Below are positions 43,993-54,131 of a stretch of 64,000 nt of DNA, piece after piece. The position numbers and the translations under genes are program-made. Source of the stretch: Streptomyces sp. NBC_01689 (GTDB taxonomy: Bacteria > Actinomycetota > Actinomycetes > Streptomycetales > Streptomycetaceae). The stretch is taken from positions 9,548,001 to 9,612,000 of the forward strand of contig NZ_CP109592.1 of NCBI RefSeq assembly GCF_036250675.1, written 5' to 3'. The notes under the pieces are model-generated. The model had not been told where the DNA came from. It ran no database searches and was given only the letters and a program-made list of their open reading frames with translations. How positions within the stretch are numbered: the first letter of the stretch is position 1; each line of letters opens with the position of its first letter.

Positions 43993-45131
43993 GCGCACCC
44001 GGCGGGCCGGGTCCCGCTCCGGGCCGGCCCGGGCCGCCGCGCCTGCCGGAACTGCCGCGCCTGCCGGCCGGGTTCGGCCCGCCGGACGAGGACGGCCCGG
44101 GCCTGCCGGGTCCGCGGGGCCGCCGGATGGAGGTGCCGGACGGGGCGGGTGCGGTGGCGGGGAGCGGTGGGGTGCTGCTCGGGCCGCCGTTGCACGTGGC
44201 CGGTCCGGAGGGGCCCTGGGAGGAGGTCCACGACCAGCTCACCGACCGCGGCCAGGTCCTGGTGCACACCACCTGGGGACAGTGGCTGGCGGCCGCGCTG
44301 CTGGACCCGGGACTGCGGGGGCTGCTCGGCCGTGACTGGCCGCGCTACCGGCAGACGGCCGCGCCGGCGGGCCGGCTGCGGTTCGCGGCCTCGCGGATGG
44401 TCCTCAAGCACACCGCGGCCGCCGCCCTGCAACTGCCCGCGGACGCCCTGGACCTGGCCTACCGGCCCGGCGGCCGTCCCCATCTGCGCGGTCTGGCCGG
44501 CACCGAGGTGAGCCTGGCCCACACCGACGAGCTGATCGTGGTCGCGGTCAGCCGCAGCGGGCCGATCGGGGTGGACGCCGAGCCCCTCACCCGCCGCCCG
44601 TCCTTCGACCTGCTGCACCCTTACGTGTGCACACCCGCCGAGGCCGCCGAACTCGCCGCGCTACCCGAGGACGAGCGCACGGTGCGGCTGCTGCACCTGT
44701 GGACCCTCAAGGAGGCCTACACCAAGGCCCTCGGGCACGGCATGCGGCGCCGTTTCGCCGCGTTCGGTTTCAGCCGGGACGCGCAGGGCCGTACCGTCCT
44801 GGCCGGCGAACCGGCCACCCCCGAACCCGTAGATGACCCCGGACCCGCCCGCCCCGGACCCGCCCGCCCCGGACCCGATGGTCCCGGACCCGAGGGCGCC
44901 GCATCTGAGGGTGCCGCATCTGAGGGCGCCGGGCCGGCGGGCACGGCGCGGTGGATTCTCGCCACCCATCTCGTCCATGACCGTTATCTGGTCAGTGCCG
45001 CGCACCGGCCGTCGCACCCGGTCGAGACCGCTTCGCGGCCCGCTCCACACCCGCTCGAGGGAACACGCCTCCCACCTGCGGCGACGCTAGGCTGGCGGCT
45101 GCCGGGCAGCTCCGGCGCACAGCCGACATGA
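43989..45131 (+). CDS. 4'-phosphopantetheinyl transferase, Sfp type
   Basis: A 380-residue protein with the Sfp signature: RLRFAASRMVLKHTAAAAL, the Mg-binding IGVDAEPL near residue 197, and WTLKEAYTKALGHG near residue 240. It would transfer phosphopantetheine from CoA to carrier proteins such as the tandem ACP at 54132. The protein is long for the family (about 230-250) because of a Pro-rich N-terminus (about 1-70) and a C-terminal low-complexity block (PGPARPGPARPGPDGPGPEG, about 285-320). The GTG at 43989 overlaps the previous stop (GTGA). A second Sfp-type gene is at 57359. Confidence 0.82.
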   Translation: MSAPGGPGPAPGRPGPPRLPELPRLPAGFGPPDEDGPGLPGPRGRRMEVPDGAGAVAGSGGVLLGPPLHVAGPEGPWEEVHDQLTDRGQVLVHTTWGQWLAAALLDPGLRGLLGRDWPRYRQTAAPAGRLRFAASRMVLKHTAAAALQLPADALDLAYRPGGRPHLRGLAGTEVSLAHTDELIVVAVSRSGPIGVDAEPLTRRPSFDLLHPYVCTPAEAAELAALPEDERTVRLLHLWTLKEAYTKALGHGMRRRFAAFGFSRDAQGRTVLAGEPATPEPVDDPGPARPGPARPGPDGPGPEGAASEGAASEGAGPAGTARWILATHLVHDRYLVSAAHRPSHPVETASRPAPHPLEGTRLPPAATLGWRLPGSSGAQPT

Positions 45132-45545
45132 CGAGAGGCGGGCGTCGTGAACCACCGTGCAGCCACCGCAGCCGTTCCACCGCGCACCGCCCCGCCCGCC
45201 CCCGCGCGGGCCTGTGCCGGCGGCAGGCCGGGCGGCAGCTTTCGCCGCCGCCCGGCCGGATCCGGGCCGGGCACCACGATCCCGCGTCGCCGGGCACCCC
45301 TCTCGGCCCCTCCGGCCCGCTGACCCCCCTCAGCCCGCCCGGCACTGCCTCTTCTCCGCCCGGACGGGCCCGTCTGCCCTGCCGGCCCGAACAGGCCTGC
45401 CGGGTCTGCCGGGTCTGCCGGGTGTGAGGCGCCCGGCTCCGGGAGCGGGCCGGATGACGGTGCGGGTGCTGGTGGGGGGCGCAAGGAGCGGGGAGCGTTT
45501 CGGCCGGTGTGCCGCGGACACGGTCCGCGGGTTGCGGGAGGGCGG
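45132..45545. other. Intergenic region with a possible leader peptide frame
   Basis: Most of this 414-nt stretch shows no gene. At 45454-45549 a 31-codon frame starts MTVRVLVGGARSGERFGR and ends with a TGA that overlaps the next ATG (ATGA at 45546-45549). It could be a translationally coupling leader, but it lacks a strong ribosome binding site. Confidence 0.35.
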
Positions 45546-47936
45546 ATGAACAGCCGGTACGCGCCGCGGGACGCCGTCCTCGCCGTGGTCCACGAGCCGG
45601 GTACGCCGTCGCCGGGCAGCCCGCTGGTGCTGGAGCTGTGCGGCCCGCTGGGCCCGGCGGACGCCGAGACCGTCGCCGCCCGCCTCGCGCAGCGCCACCG
45701 TGCCTTCGACGTCGCGCTGGACAGTCACCTGCCCGGCCGTCACCTCCTGCGCCTGACCCCGCCCGCCGCCGCGCCGGGCCCCGTCCCGCTGCCCGCGGAA
45801 CTGCTCGCCGACGTACTGTCCCCGCCCCCGCCGGGCGGCGAGGTCCTCCCGGTCACCGGACACCAGCAGAGCCTGCTGCGCGCGGCCCTCGCCCCCGCCG
45901 ACAGCCCCCACCACACCCACGACACCCACGACACCCACGACACGTACGGCGCCCACGACACCCACGACACCCACGACACGTACGGCGCCCACGACACCCA
46001 CGACACGTACGACACGTACGGCGCCCATGACACGTACGACATCCGCCACGCGCACGGCACGCACGGCACGCAGGGCCTGCGGGACATGTCCTCCGCGCAC
46101 GGTGTCGACGGCGTGGGCGGCACCGCCGGTACGGACCTCGGCGGCCCGGACGCCGCCGGCGGCGCGGGCGCAGACGGGGGTGTGGGCGGGGGCGGTCAGC
46201 TGGAGCAGTTGTACTGGGACTGGTCCGGGCCGCTGGAGGTGGCCCGGTTCGCCGCGGCCTGGCAGTCGGTCGTCGACCGGGAGTCGGTGCTGCGGGCCTG
46301 TTTCGACTGGGTCGCCTCGCCCCGTCTGGTGCTGCACGCGCGCGCCGACGCCGACATCGCCGTCCACTCCCGCAGTGAGGTCGGCTGGGCGCAGATGCTG
46401 CGGCGCGACCGGGCGCGGGGCTTCGCGCTGCACCGGCCGGGCCTGCTGCGTCTGACCCTGCTGCGGGGGGCTGTTTCGGCCGGTGTGCCGGCGCCGCCCC
46501 CGCGGGTGCTGCTGACGTACCATCCGGCGCTGCTGGACGAGCGGGGCGTGCACCTGCTGCTGCGGGAGTTCTACCGCGCCTACGCCGCGGGCGGTGTGCT
46601 GCCCGGCGGGGAACGCCGCCCCGACCTGCGTGATCACGCCCGCTGGCTGGCGGGCCAGAACACCGACGCCGCACGGCAGTTCTGGGCGCGGGCCGCGCCG
46701 CCGCGGCACGCCGCGACCCGGCCGGGCCGGGCGGGCGGCGCCACCGGGCAGCACGGGCCCGGGCTGCTGGACACCCGGCTGCGGGCGGCCCAGACCTTCC
46801 GGCTGCGGTCCTGGGCGGCGCTGCGCGGTGCCGCGGAGAGCAGCGCCCTGCACCTGGTGTGGGCGCTGCTGCTGTACCGGGCGGCGGACGCCCGCGGGCC
46901 GCTGCCGGTGAGTTTCGGGGTGCAGCTGTCGGGCCGGGACATCGCCCTGCCGGGCGCGGCGGGCATCCCCGGGCCGCTGGACGGCCCGCTGCCGATGACC
47001 GTGACCGTCGACCCCGGTGAACCCCTCACCGGCCTGCTCCACCAGGTCCGTGACACGCTGCTGGACCTGGCGGTCTATCCGTGGGCGGCCGGCGAGTCGA
47101 TCCGCGCGTGGAGCGGCCGGCCCCCGGCCCCGCCCCCGTCGGCGGGCACTGCTCCCACCGGCCCGTCCGCCGGCGTGGTGCCCGGCCCGTTCGTCGATCC
47201 GTGCACCGACACCCTGGTGCGGTTCCAGGGCCCGCTGCCGCTGCCGCAGGCGCTGCGCGGGGAACTCGCCGCCCAGGGCATCGGCGTCCCGAGCCCGCGG
47301 ACCGCGGCCGGTGCCACCGGCCGGCCGCTGACCCTCACCGCCCGCCATGACGCCCGGGGCGGTCTGTCCCTCAGCGCCGTCCACGACCGGGCCCGCCTGG
47401 CCGACGAGGACGCGGCCGCCCTGCACGCCCAGTGCCTGCGCCTGCTGCGCGCGCTGCCCGGACACCGGGCCGCCGACGCCACCGCCGGGCAGCTGCTGGA
47501 CGTGCTGGAGCGGGCCGCGGTCCCGCGGATGGCCCGCCCCGCCTCGCCCCCGCCGCGTCCCGCGCTGAGCGTGCTGCGTCCCGGACACCCCCACGCGGAC
47601 GTGATCTGTCTGGTCGTCGTCCCCGGTGTGCCCCAGGGCAGTTACGACCTGTTCGTGCGCGGCCACCGGGGTCCGGAGCGGATCGTGGCCGTCCACGTCG
47701 ACGGTGCCCCCGGCGCGCCGCAGGCCGTCGCGCACCAGGCCCGGGGGCCGGGCCGGCGGCTGGTGCTGTGCGGGTGCGGGCCCGGCGGGCGGGCGGCCTA
47801 CGAGCTCGCCCAGCGCCTGCCGTACGGCACCGGTCCCGCTCCGGCCGTGGTCATGACCGGCATCGGTGACGCCGCCGCCGGCGCCTCCGCCCTCGCCCGC
47901 GGCGTCCGCTCCGTCCTGACCCCGCCGCCGCCCTGA
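45546..47936 (+). CDS. Condensation-domain plus thioesterase-like protein, active sites degenerate
   Basis: A 796-residue protein. After an N-terminal region (1-115) and a His/Asp/Thr-rich repeat linker (about 120-175), residues about 220-650 form an NRPS condensation-like domain (LEVARFAAAWQSVVDRESVLRACFDW, LRDHARWLAGQNTDAARQFW, SALHLVWALLLYRAADARG, LPVSFGVQLSGRD). The catalytic HHxxxDG motif is HPALLDE. The C-terminus (about 680-796) resembles a thioesterase (LVLCGCGPGGRAAYELAQRL), but the GxSxG serine is Gly (GCGPG). Both centres therefore look inactive for standard chemistry, suggesting a structural, carrier-binding or re-purposed role. The ATG at 45546 is used; the longer frame lacks coding signal. 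Confidence 0.7.
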   Translation: MNSRYAPRDAVLAVVHEPGTPSPGSPLVLELCGPLGPADAETVAARLAQRHRAFDVALDSHLPGRHLLRLTPPAAAPGPVPLPAELLADVLSPPPPGGEVLPVTGHQQSLLRAALAPADSPHHTHDTHDTHDTYGAHDTHDTHDTYGAHDTHDTYDTYGAHDTYDIRHAHGTHGTQGLRDMSSAHGVDGVGGTAGTDLGGPDAAGGAGADGGVGGGGQLEQLYWDWSGPLEVARFAAAWQSVVDRESVLRACFDWVASPRLVLHARADADIAVHSRSEVGWAQMLRRDRARGFALHRPGLLRLTLLRGAVSAGVPAPPPRVLLTYHPALLDERGVHLLLREFYRAYAAGGVLPGGERRPDLRDHARWLAGQNTDAARQFWARAAPPRHAATRPGRAGGATGQHGPGLLDTRLRAAQTFRLRSWAALRGAAESSALHLVWALLLYRAADARGPLPVSFGVQLSGRDIALPGAAGIPGPLDGPLPMTVTVDPGEPLTGLLHQVRDTLLDLAVYPWAAGESIRAWSGRPPAPPPSAGTAPTGPSAGVVPGPFVDPCTDTLVRFQGPLPLPQALRGELAAQGIGVPSPRTAAGATGRPLTLTARHDARGGLSLSAVHDRARLADEDAAALHAQCLRLLRALPGHRAADATAGQLLDVLERAAVPRMARPASPPPRPALSVLRPGHPHADVICLVVVPGVPQGSYDLFVRGHRGPERIVAVHVDGAPGAPQAVAHQARGPGRRLVLCGCGPGGRAAYELAQRLPYGTGPAPAVVMTGIGDAAAGASALARGVRSVLTPPPP
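45910..46045 (+). repeat. Coding 9-bp/36-bp repeat giving a His-Asp-Thr linker
   Basis: Units of CACGACACC and the 36-bp higher-order pattern ending GACACGTACGGCGCC repeat through this stretch and encode HDTHDTHDTYGA copies. The frame is kept. Confidence 0.88.
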
Positions 47937-48899
47937 ACCCCGCCCCGCCCGCACCCACGGTGTGCCCGGCACCGCCACGGGTCCGCCGCCCGCAGCCGCG
48001 GTCCGGCCGGGCACACCGACAGGCCCCCGGCCGCCCGTGCGACGAACGCGGCGGCGGCCCGGCACCTGCCCGGCACCGGCCCGGAGCCGCCCCCGGGCAG
48101 GAGACGAACGGGCCTGCCCGGGAACCGACTTGGTCCATGGCACGGCGGAGCACGAAGCACGCAGGGGAGCACGGGGGAGAGGCGGGATGAACGGGGCGGC
48201 CCCGGCGCCGACTTCGACCACGGCGCGCCAGACGGCGCGCCAGACGGAGAGAGGGGAGGGGGAGGGGGAGGGGTGGCCGGCGGACCCGTTCCGGCTCGGA
48301 GGTGAGCCAGCGCAGATCGGAGGTGAGCCAGCGCAGAGGGAGGGAGGGGTGCGGCGGGGTGAACAGCGTGCGCCCCGGCTTCGGCCCGGCCCTGGCCGGG
48401 GAGGCCGCGGGTGAACACGGGGGCCCCGGAACGGACGTGAGCCACGCCCGGCAGGGCGGGGACGCAGAGGCGACGGACACACCGGGGACGAACACGCCGG
48501 GCTGCGGCCGCCGGCCGGCAGGGCGGGAGACGAGCCGGACCGGGGCGGGCCGGGAGGCGGTGCGGGACAGCGGACAGCCCTCCCGCGCCCCGCTGTTCAG
48601 CTCCGGGGCCGGGCGGACTGCGCAGGGCCGGCCCCGCGTCGTCCCGGCCCGGGTGCGGGCCGGTCCTCCGGGGCCTGTGCGACCTGGCGCCCCCGGCGCT
48701 GACGCGGCGCGCGATCCGCACAGCGAGCCGCCCCGGCACACCCCCGGCCCCGGGGCCGGGGGTGTGCCGGGGCGGGGAGACGCCGCTTGTTACGGCACCC
48801 GGGCCGGGACCCATTTCCTGACGGCCTGTCACCTGCCGTGGTTTCGCGGGCCGGTGGTGGCCGGGCGGCCTGTCCGCCGTGCCCGGTGGGGGAACGTGC
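47937..48899. other. Intergenic region between convergent genes
   Basis: No gene recognised in about 960 nt; the open frames are Pro/Arg/Gly low complexity. It contains a direct repeat GGAGGTGAGCCAGCGCAG (about 48299-48337) and a 48-bp perfect palindrome. Confidence 0.5.
48728..48775. terminator. 48-bp perfect palindrome, probably a bidirectional terminator
   Basis: Two 24-bp arms (48728-48751 and 48752-48775) are exact reverse complements with no spacer. It lies between the convergent condensation-like and SARP genes, 125 nt from the SARP stop. A hairpin in either RNA would be very stable. Confidence 0.7.
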
Positions 48900-49721
48900 T
48901 CAGGCGGTGAACAGGTCGTAGGTGGAGCTGTGGCGCGGTCCGGCCAGTACGTCCAGCTGGGGGTCGACGGTGAGGACGGCCTGGTGCAGCCGCTGCAGCT
49001 GGGGGGAGGGTTCCACGCCCAGGTCCTCGATCAGCCGGACCCGCAGTCGGCGGTAGACCTCCAGGGCGGAGGCCTGCCGGCCCGAGCGGTAGAGCGCCAC
49101 CATGGCCTGTGAGTGCAGTCCCTCGTGCTGCGGGTGACGGGCGGTCAGTTCGATGAGTTCGGCGATGAGTTCGGCGTGCCGGCCCAGTCGCAGGTCGGCG
49201 TCGATACGCCGTTCCACGGTGACCAGCCGGCTCTCCTCCAGCCGTACCACCTCGATCTCCAGGACCGGGCCCAGCCGTACGTCGACCAGGGCGGGCCCCT
49301 GCCACAGGCCCAGGGCCTCGCGGAAGCGGGCGGCGGAGACCTCGTCGTCGCCGTGCTCGAACGCGGTCTGTCCCTCCCGCGTCAGCCGGTCGTACTGGTG
49401 GACGTCGACGCTGTCGGGCGGGATCTGCAGCAGATAACCGCCGTGCCGGGTGGCCAGTACCTCCTTGGCGCCGCCCGGCGCGCCGGGACCCATCGCGGTG
49501 CCCAGCCGCCGGCGCAGTTGCAGGATGTAGGTCTGCAGGGTCGTCAGTGCGCTCTGCGGGGGCTGCGTCGCCCAGATCTCCTCCATGAGGGTCGGGACGG
49601 GCATCACCCGTCCGGGATACAACGCCAGCAGCGACAGGATCTGTCGCGGCTTGCCCGCGCTCGGAACGATGGATCCCCCGTTGACCTCGGCACTCAACGG
49701 ACCCAGAACCTGAATCCTCAC
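48900..49721 (-). CDS. SARP-family transcriptional activator
   Basis: A 273-residue SARP on the minus strand. The winged helix reads VRIQVLGPLSAEVNGGSIV, SAGKPRQILSLLALYPGRVM and ALTTLQTYILQLRRRLG; the BTAD domain follows from about residue 105 (YDRLTREGQTAFEHGDDEVSAARFREALGLW). The GTG at 49721 directly follows GGAGGAGACCG and gives the canonical SARP N-terminus; the longer frame to 50219 has no domain content. It is more distant from the other two SARPs of the window than they are from each other. It is divergent from the carboxylase genes. Confidence 0.86.
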   Translation of the reverse strand: MRIQVLGPLSAEVNGGSIVPSAGKPRQILSLLALYPGRVMPVPTLMEEIWATQPPQSALTTLQTYILQLRRRLGTAMGPGAPGGAKEVLATRHGGYLLQIPPDSVDVHQYDRLTREGQTAFEHGDDEVSAARFREALGLWQGPALVDVRLGPVLEIEVVRLEESRLVTVERRIDADLRLGRHAELIAELIELTARHPQHEGLHSQAMVALYRSGRQASALEVYRRLRVRLIEDLGVEPSPQLQRLHQAVLTVDPQLDVLAGPRHSSTYDLFTA

Positions 49722-50445
49722 CGGTCTCCTCCGTATGTCGTCGAGCTCCTTGTCCCGTTCCTTTTGTGGCCAGAAATCCGCGCCGCCGCTCACGCTAGCC
49801 GCGGCCGTCCCTCCCCAGCGATTTCCTGGAGCCGTTCTCGAGCGGACTTCCAAGTCCGCTGCCACGCACGCTGCCGGGGGCGCTGGAGGACGCTTGCAGC
49901 ACGGCTCGAATCGAACTCCTGATTCCGCCGTCACCGCACTCCAGACGGTTACCGTCGTCCATTTCCGCGCGCCCGCGCGGCTGCCGGCGACAGCCGTAAT
50001 CACCGTCGCGGGCGCCGTCAAGACACCCCGTGCCCGCCCCGCCGCGCCCCCGCCGCGTGCCGGCCCGCGCACCCCGCCGCCCGCTCTGCCGGCCCACCCC
50101 GCCGGCCCCCGCGGCCCCGCCCGCCCGCACGGCGACTGGCCGAAGCGTTTCCCCCCGCCCACCTCACCCCGGTCACCCCGCCCCGCACCCCCACCCCACC
50201 CGGACCCGGCCCGGAGCACGCCCTGTGCCGCGTCCGCGGCCGGCGGTCTCCCGCCCCGGTACCGGGGCGGGAGACCGTCCCGTCTCGCCCAGGGGGCCGC
50301 TCCCGTACCGGATCCGGTGCCGCGTGCCTGGCCGCCGTGGTGTCACCGTCCGTGGCGTGGAGTGCTCTTCGAGCGCAGTGAGAGCGGTTCTTGAGCGGGG
50401 TGACCGATGGTGTCCCCGAAGGTGCAGAAGGAGGAGGGAGGAGGT
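49722..50445. other. Divergent control region, SARP and carboxylase genes
   Basis: About 720 nt with no gene recognised. It carries a 34-bp perfect palindrome at 50244-50277. Promoters for both directions must lie here; none is obvious by eye. Confidence 0.5.
50244..50277. promoter_or_regulatory. 34-bp perfect palindrome in a divergent control region
   Basis: Arms 50244-50260 and 50261-50277 are exact reverse complements centred on GGTACC. Being between divergent genes, it may be an operator or cruciform-prone site rather than a terminator; an orphan terminator is the alternative. Confidence 0.5.
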
Positions 50446-50643
50446 ATGGGCACGCCGGACCAGTACGAGCCCGTCCTGCGCGTGGAACGCGGGCGGGCCG
50501 GCGAAGAGGAACTGGCCGCACTCACCGTGGTGCTGCTCGCGCTCGGCGCGGGCGGCGCACCCGCCCGCCGGGGCAGGCCGGTCAACGGCTCCCGCTGGTG
50601 GAGGAGGCCCCGGGCCCACCGCGGCCCGCGCGGCTGGCAGTGA
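50446..50643 (+). CDS. Acyl-CoA carboxylase epsilon subunit
   Basis: A 65-residue protein: VLRVERGRAGEEELAALTVVLLALG, then a basic stretch and a C-terminal GPRGWQ. This fits the small epsilon subunits (AccE/PccE) that bind actinomycete acyl-CoA carboxylase beta subunits, where RVERG, EELAALTVVL and a terminal xxGW are typical. GGAGGAGG precedes the ATG at 50446. The beta-subunit gene begins 28 nt after its stop, confirming the call. It is shorter than many homologues and its middle (ARRGRPVNGSRWWRR) is divergent. Confidence 0.75.
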   Translation: MGTPDQYEPVLRVERGRAGEEELAALTVVLLALGAGGAPARRGRPVNGSRWWRRPRAHRGPRGWQ

Positions 50644-50671
50644 CGGACCTCGCCCCAGAAAGGGATCTGAC

Positions 50672-52270
<1,599 letters not shown>

Positions 52271-52321
52271 CCACCCCGCCCCGCCCCCGTACCGCCACCC
52301 CCGCTCCGTTTCCCGCCGGCC

Positions 52322-52361
52322 CTCCGCACCAGGAGCAGACCTGACGGTCTGCTTTGCGGAG
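52322..52361 (+). terminator. Bulged hairpin after the carboxylase gene
   Basis: CTCCGC/GCGGAG forms the outer stem and GCAGACC/GGTCTGC the inner stem, with a 4-nt loop and an internal bulge. It begins 52 nt after the stop. Confidence 0.55.
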
Positions 52362-52510
52362 CGCCGGCCGGTGCCGCCCCCGCCGCCCCCTGGCACCGGA
52401 GAACAGGACGCAACGCAGCGGAAAAGGAACGGAGTTGCCCGGAAGCCCTGGCAGCGGCCCCGCCCCGGTGGTACGCGGACCGCAGGAAGACGCCCGTCCC
52501 TCACCCCCAC

Positions 52511-52563
52511 AAAAACCGCACGAACGGTCGGGTATTGACAGACCGGATGCGCTGTTTTGTAAT
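52511..52563 (+). promoter_or_regulatory. Promoter of the third SARP gene with a decayed ARE-like site
   Basis: TTGACA (52535-52540), a 17-bp spacer and TGTAAT (52558-52563), 38 nt before the GTG at 52602. Immediately upstream, AAAAACCGCACGAACGGTCG aligns with the ARE before the paralogous SARP, but the CGGTTTG half is CGGTCGG, so receptor binding is probably weak or lost. Confidence 0.6.
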
Positions 52564-52601
52564 CGGGGGTGCGGCAGGGGACACCGAGCAGGGGAGACGG
52601 C

Positions 52602-53426
52602 GTGGACATCGACGTACTGGGCGCACTGGCAGTGCGGGAGAACGGGGTGTCCATCACCCCCACGGCGCCGAAACCGCGGCAGGTCCTGGCACTGCTCGCG
52701 CTCCGCGCCGACCAGGTGGTGCCCGTCGCTGCCCTGGTCGAGGAACTGTGGGGCAACTCCCCGCCGCGCAGCGCCCGTACCACCCTGCAGACGTACGTGC
52801 TGCAGCTGCGCGAACTCCTCGCGCAGGCGCTCGAAGGCGGCCGCAGCGGTGCCAAGGACGTCCTGATGACCCTGCCGGGCGGCTATCTGCTCGTCTCCGG
52901 CGGCGGCCGCAGTGACGTGCGCGAGTTCGAGCGGCTCGCGGGGGAGGGCTACCGGGCCATGGACCAGGGGGCCTTCACGGAGGCGGCCCGCACCCTGGCC
53001 GGGGCGCTGGAGCTGTGGACGGGGCCGGCGTTCGCGGACGTGACGGCCGGGGCGCAGCTGGCGATGGAGATCCGGCGCCTGGAGGAGAGCCGGCTGTGCG
53101 CGCTGGACCAGCGCATCGAGGCCGATCTGCGGCTGGGCCGCCACCGTGAACTGCTGCCCGAACTCACGGTGCTGACGAGCCGTTACCGTACCCACGAGAA
53201 CCTGCACGCGCAGTTCATGCTGGCCCTGCACCGCTCCGGGCGGCGCAGCGAGTCGCTCAGCGTCTACCACCAGTTGCGGGCCACCCTCGTCAACGACCTG
53301 GGCCTGGAGCCCTCGCCACGGCTGCGGCGGCTGCAGCACTCCATCCAGACGGCGGCGTCGGAGCCGGCCGCGGTACCCGCGCCGTTCGACGGCGCGGGAC
53401 CGCCCGCGCCCGCACGGGCCCGTTAG
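52602..53426 (+). CDS. SARP-family transcriptional activator, paralogue of the 39705 gene
   Basis: A 274-residue SARP with winged helix (about 1-92, KPRQVLALLALRADQVVPVAALVEELWG, ARTTLQTYVLQLREL) and BTAD domain (about 98-245). It shares long identical strings with the SARP at 39705, for example RLEESRLCALDQRIEADLRL followed by GRHRELL, plus the Shine-Dalgarno block and the promoter, so the two are recent paralogues. GTG 52602 follows AGGGGAGACGGC. It may act downstream of the first SARP or on the ACP/KS operon that begins 700 nt to the right. Confidence 0.88.
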   Translation: MDIDVLGALAVRENGVSITPTAPKPRQVLALLALRADQVVPVAALVEELWGNSPPRSARTTLQTYVLQLRELLAQALEGGRSGAKDVLMTLPGGYLLVSGGGRSDVREFERLAGEGYRAMDQGAFTEAARTLAGALELWTGPAFADVTAGAQLAMEIRRLEESRLCALDQRIEADLRLGRHRELLPELTVLTSRYRTHENLHAQFMLALHRSGRRSESLSVYHQLRATLVNDLGLEPSPRLRRLQHSIQTAASEPAAVPAPFDGAGPPAPARAR

Positions 53427-54131
53427 GACCCGCACCGCCCGCCGGCACCGCCCCCGCACCGTCCCGCCCGCCCGCACACCGGTGCCGCGGGCGGCCGGCC
53501 CGGGGACGGCGAGACTCGCCGGGCACCGGCAAGTCGCCCGTCGGCCCGGCGACTTGGCGACTTGGCGACCAGGGTGGCCCGCCGGCCCCGCGGCCCGGCG
53601 GCCCGGTGGCCTGACGCGTGGCTTGGGTCGTGCGGCCCGGATGAGGTGGCCCGGCGTGCGGGTGGTGCACGGGCCGGGGCCGGTGTACCGGACCTGCCCG
53701 CACGGGACGGTCCGCGCCCCGCTTGCCCGCATCGGGCGGCCCCCGCATTCGGGCGGCCCCCGCATCGGATGCGTGGACCGCCCGGACACGCCTCCTCCGT
53801 ACGGCACTTGAGCGCCCCCGCCCACGCCTGCGCCCGTGTCCGCGCGCCCACGCCTGCGCCCGTGTCCGCGCGCCCACGCCTGCGCCCGTGTCCGCGCGCC
53901 CGCGCCCGCATCCGTGTCCGTGTCCGTGTCCGCGCCTGCGTACCGCGTGGGTGCGGGCGTCGTGCCGGTGCGGCGGCTCATTCTTTGGGCGGAGGGGGCG
54001 GGGGCCGGCTGGTTCCGGGGAGCCAGTCGCCGGGGCCGGGGATCACCACGGCCGGGGATGTGGCGCGGTGGCGTCGGCGCCCACAATGCCAGGACGGCCA
54101 GCCGGGATCCGACCCCTGGGAGACGCCCACC
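53427..54131. other. Repeat-bearing intergenic region before the carrier-protein gene
   Basis: About 700 nt without a recognised gene. A hairpin (CAAGTCGCC at 53530-53538, GGCGACTTG at 53548-53556) probably ends the SARP transcript. A 26-bp repeat array follows at 53821-53898, then a C-rich run before the ACP ribosome binding site (GGGAGACG). Confidence 0.5.
53821..53898. repeat. 26-bp tandem repeat, three exact copies
   Basis: Units 53821-53846, 53847-53872 and 53873-53898 are identical; shorter GTGTCC repeats follow. Non-coding. Confidence 0.92.

Noticed and set aside
48302..48910. Plus-strand frame between the convergent genes
   Set aside because: No ribosome binding site or motif; it crosses the 48-bp palindrome and overlaps the SARP 3' end.
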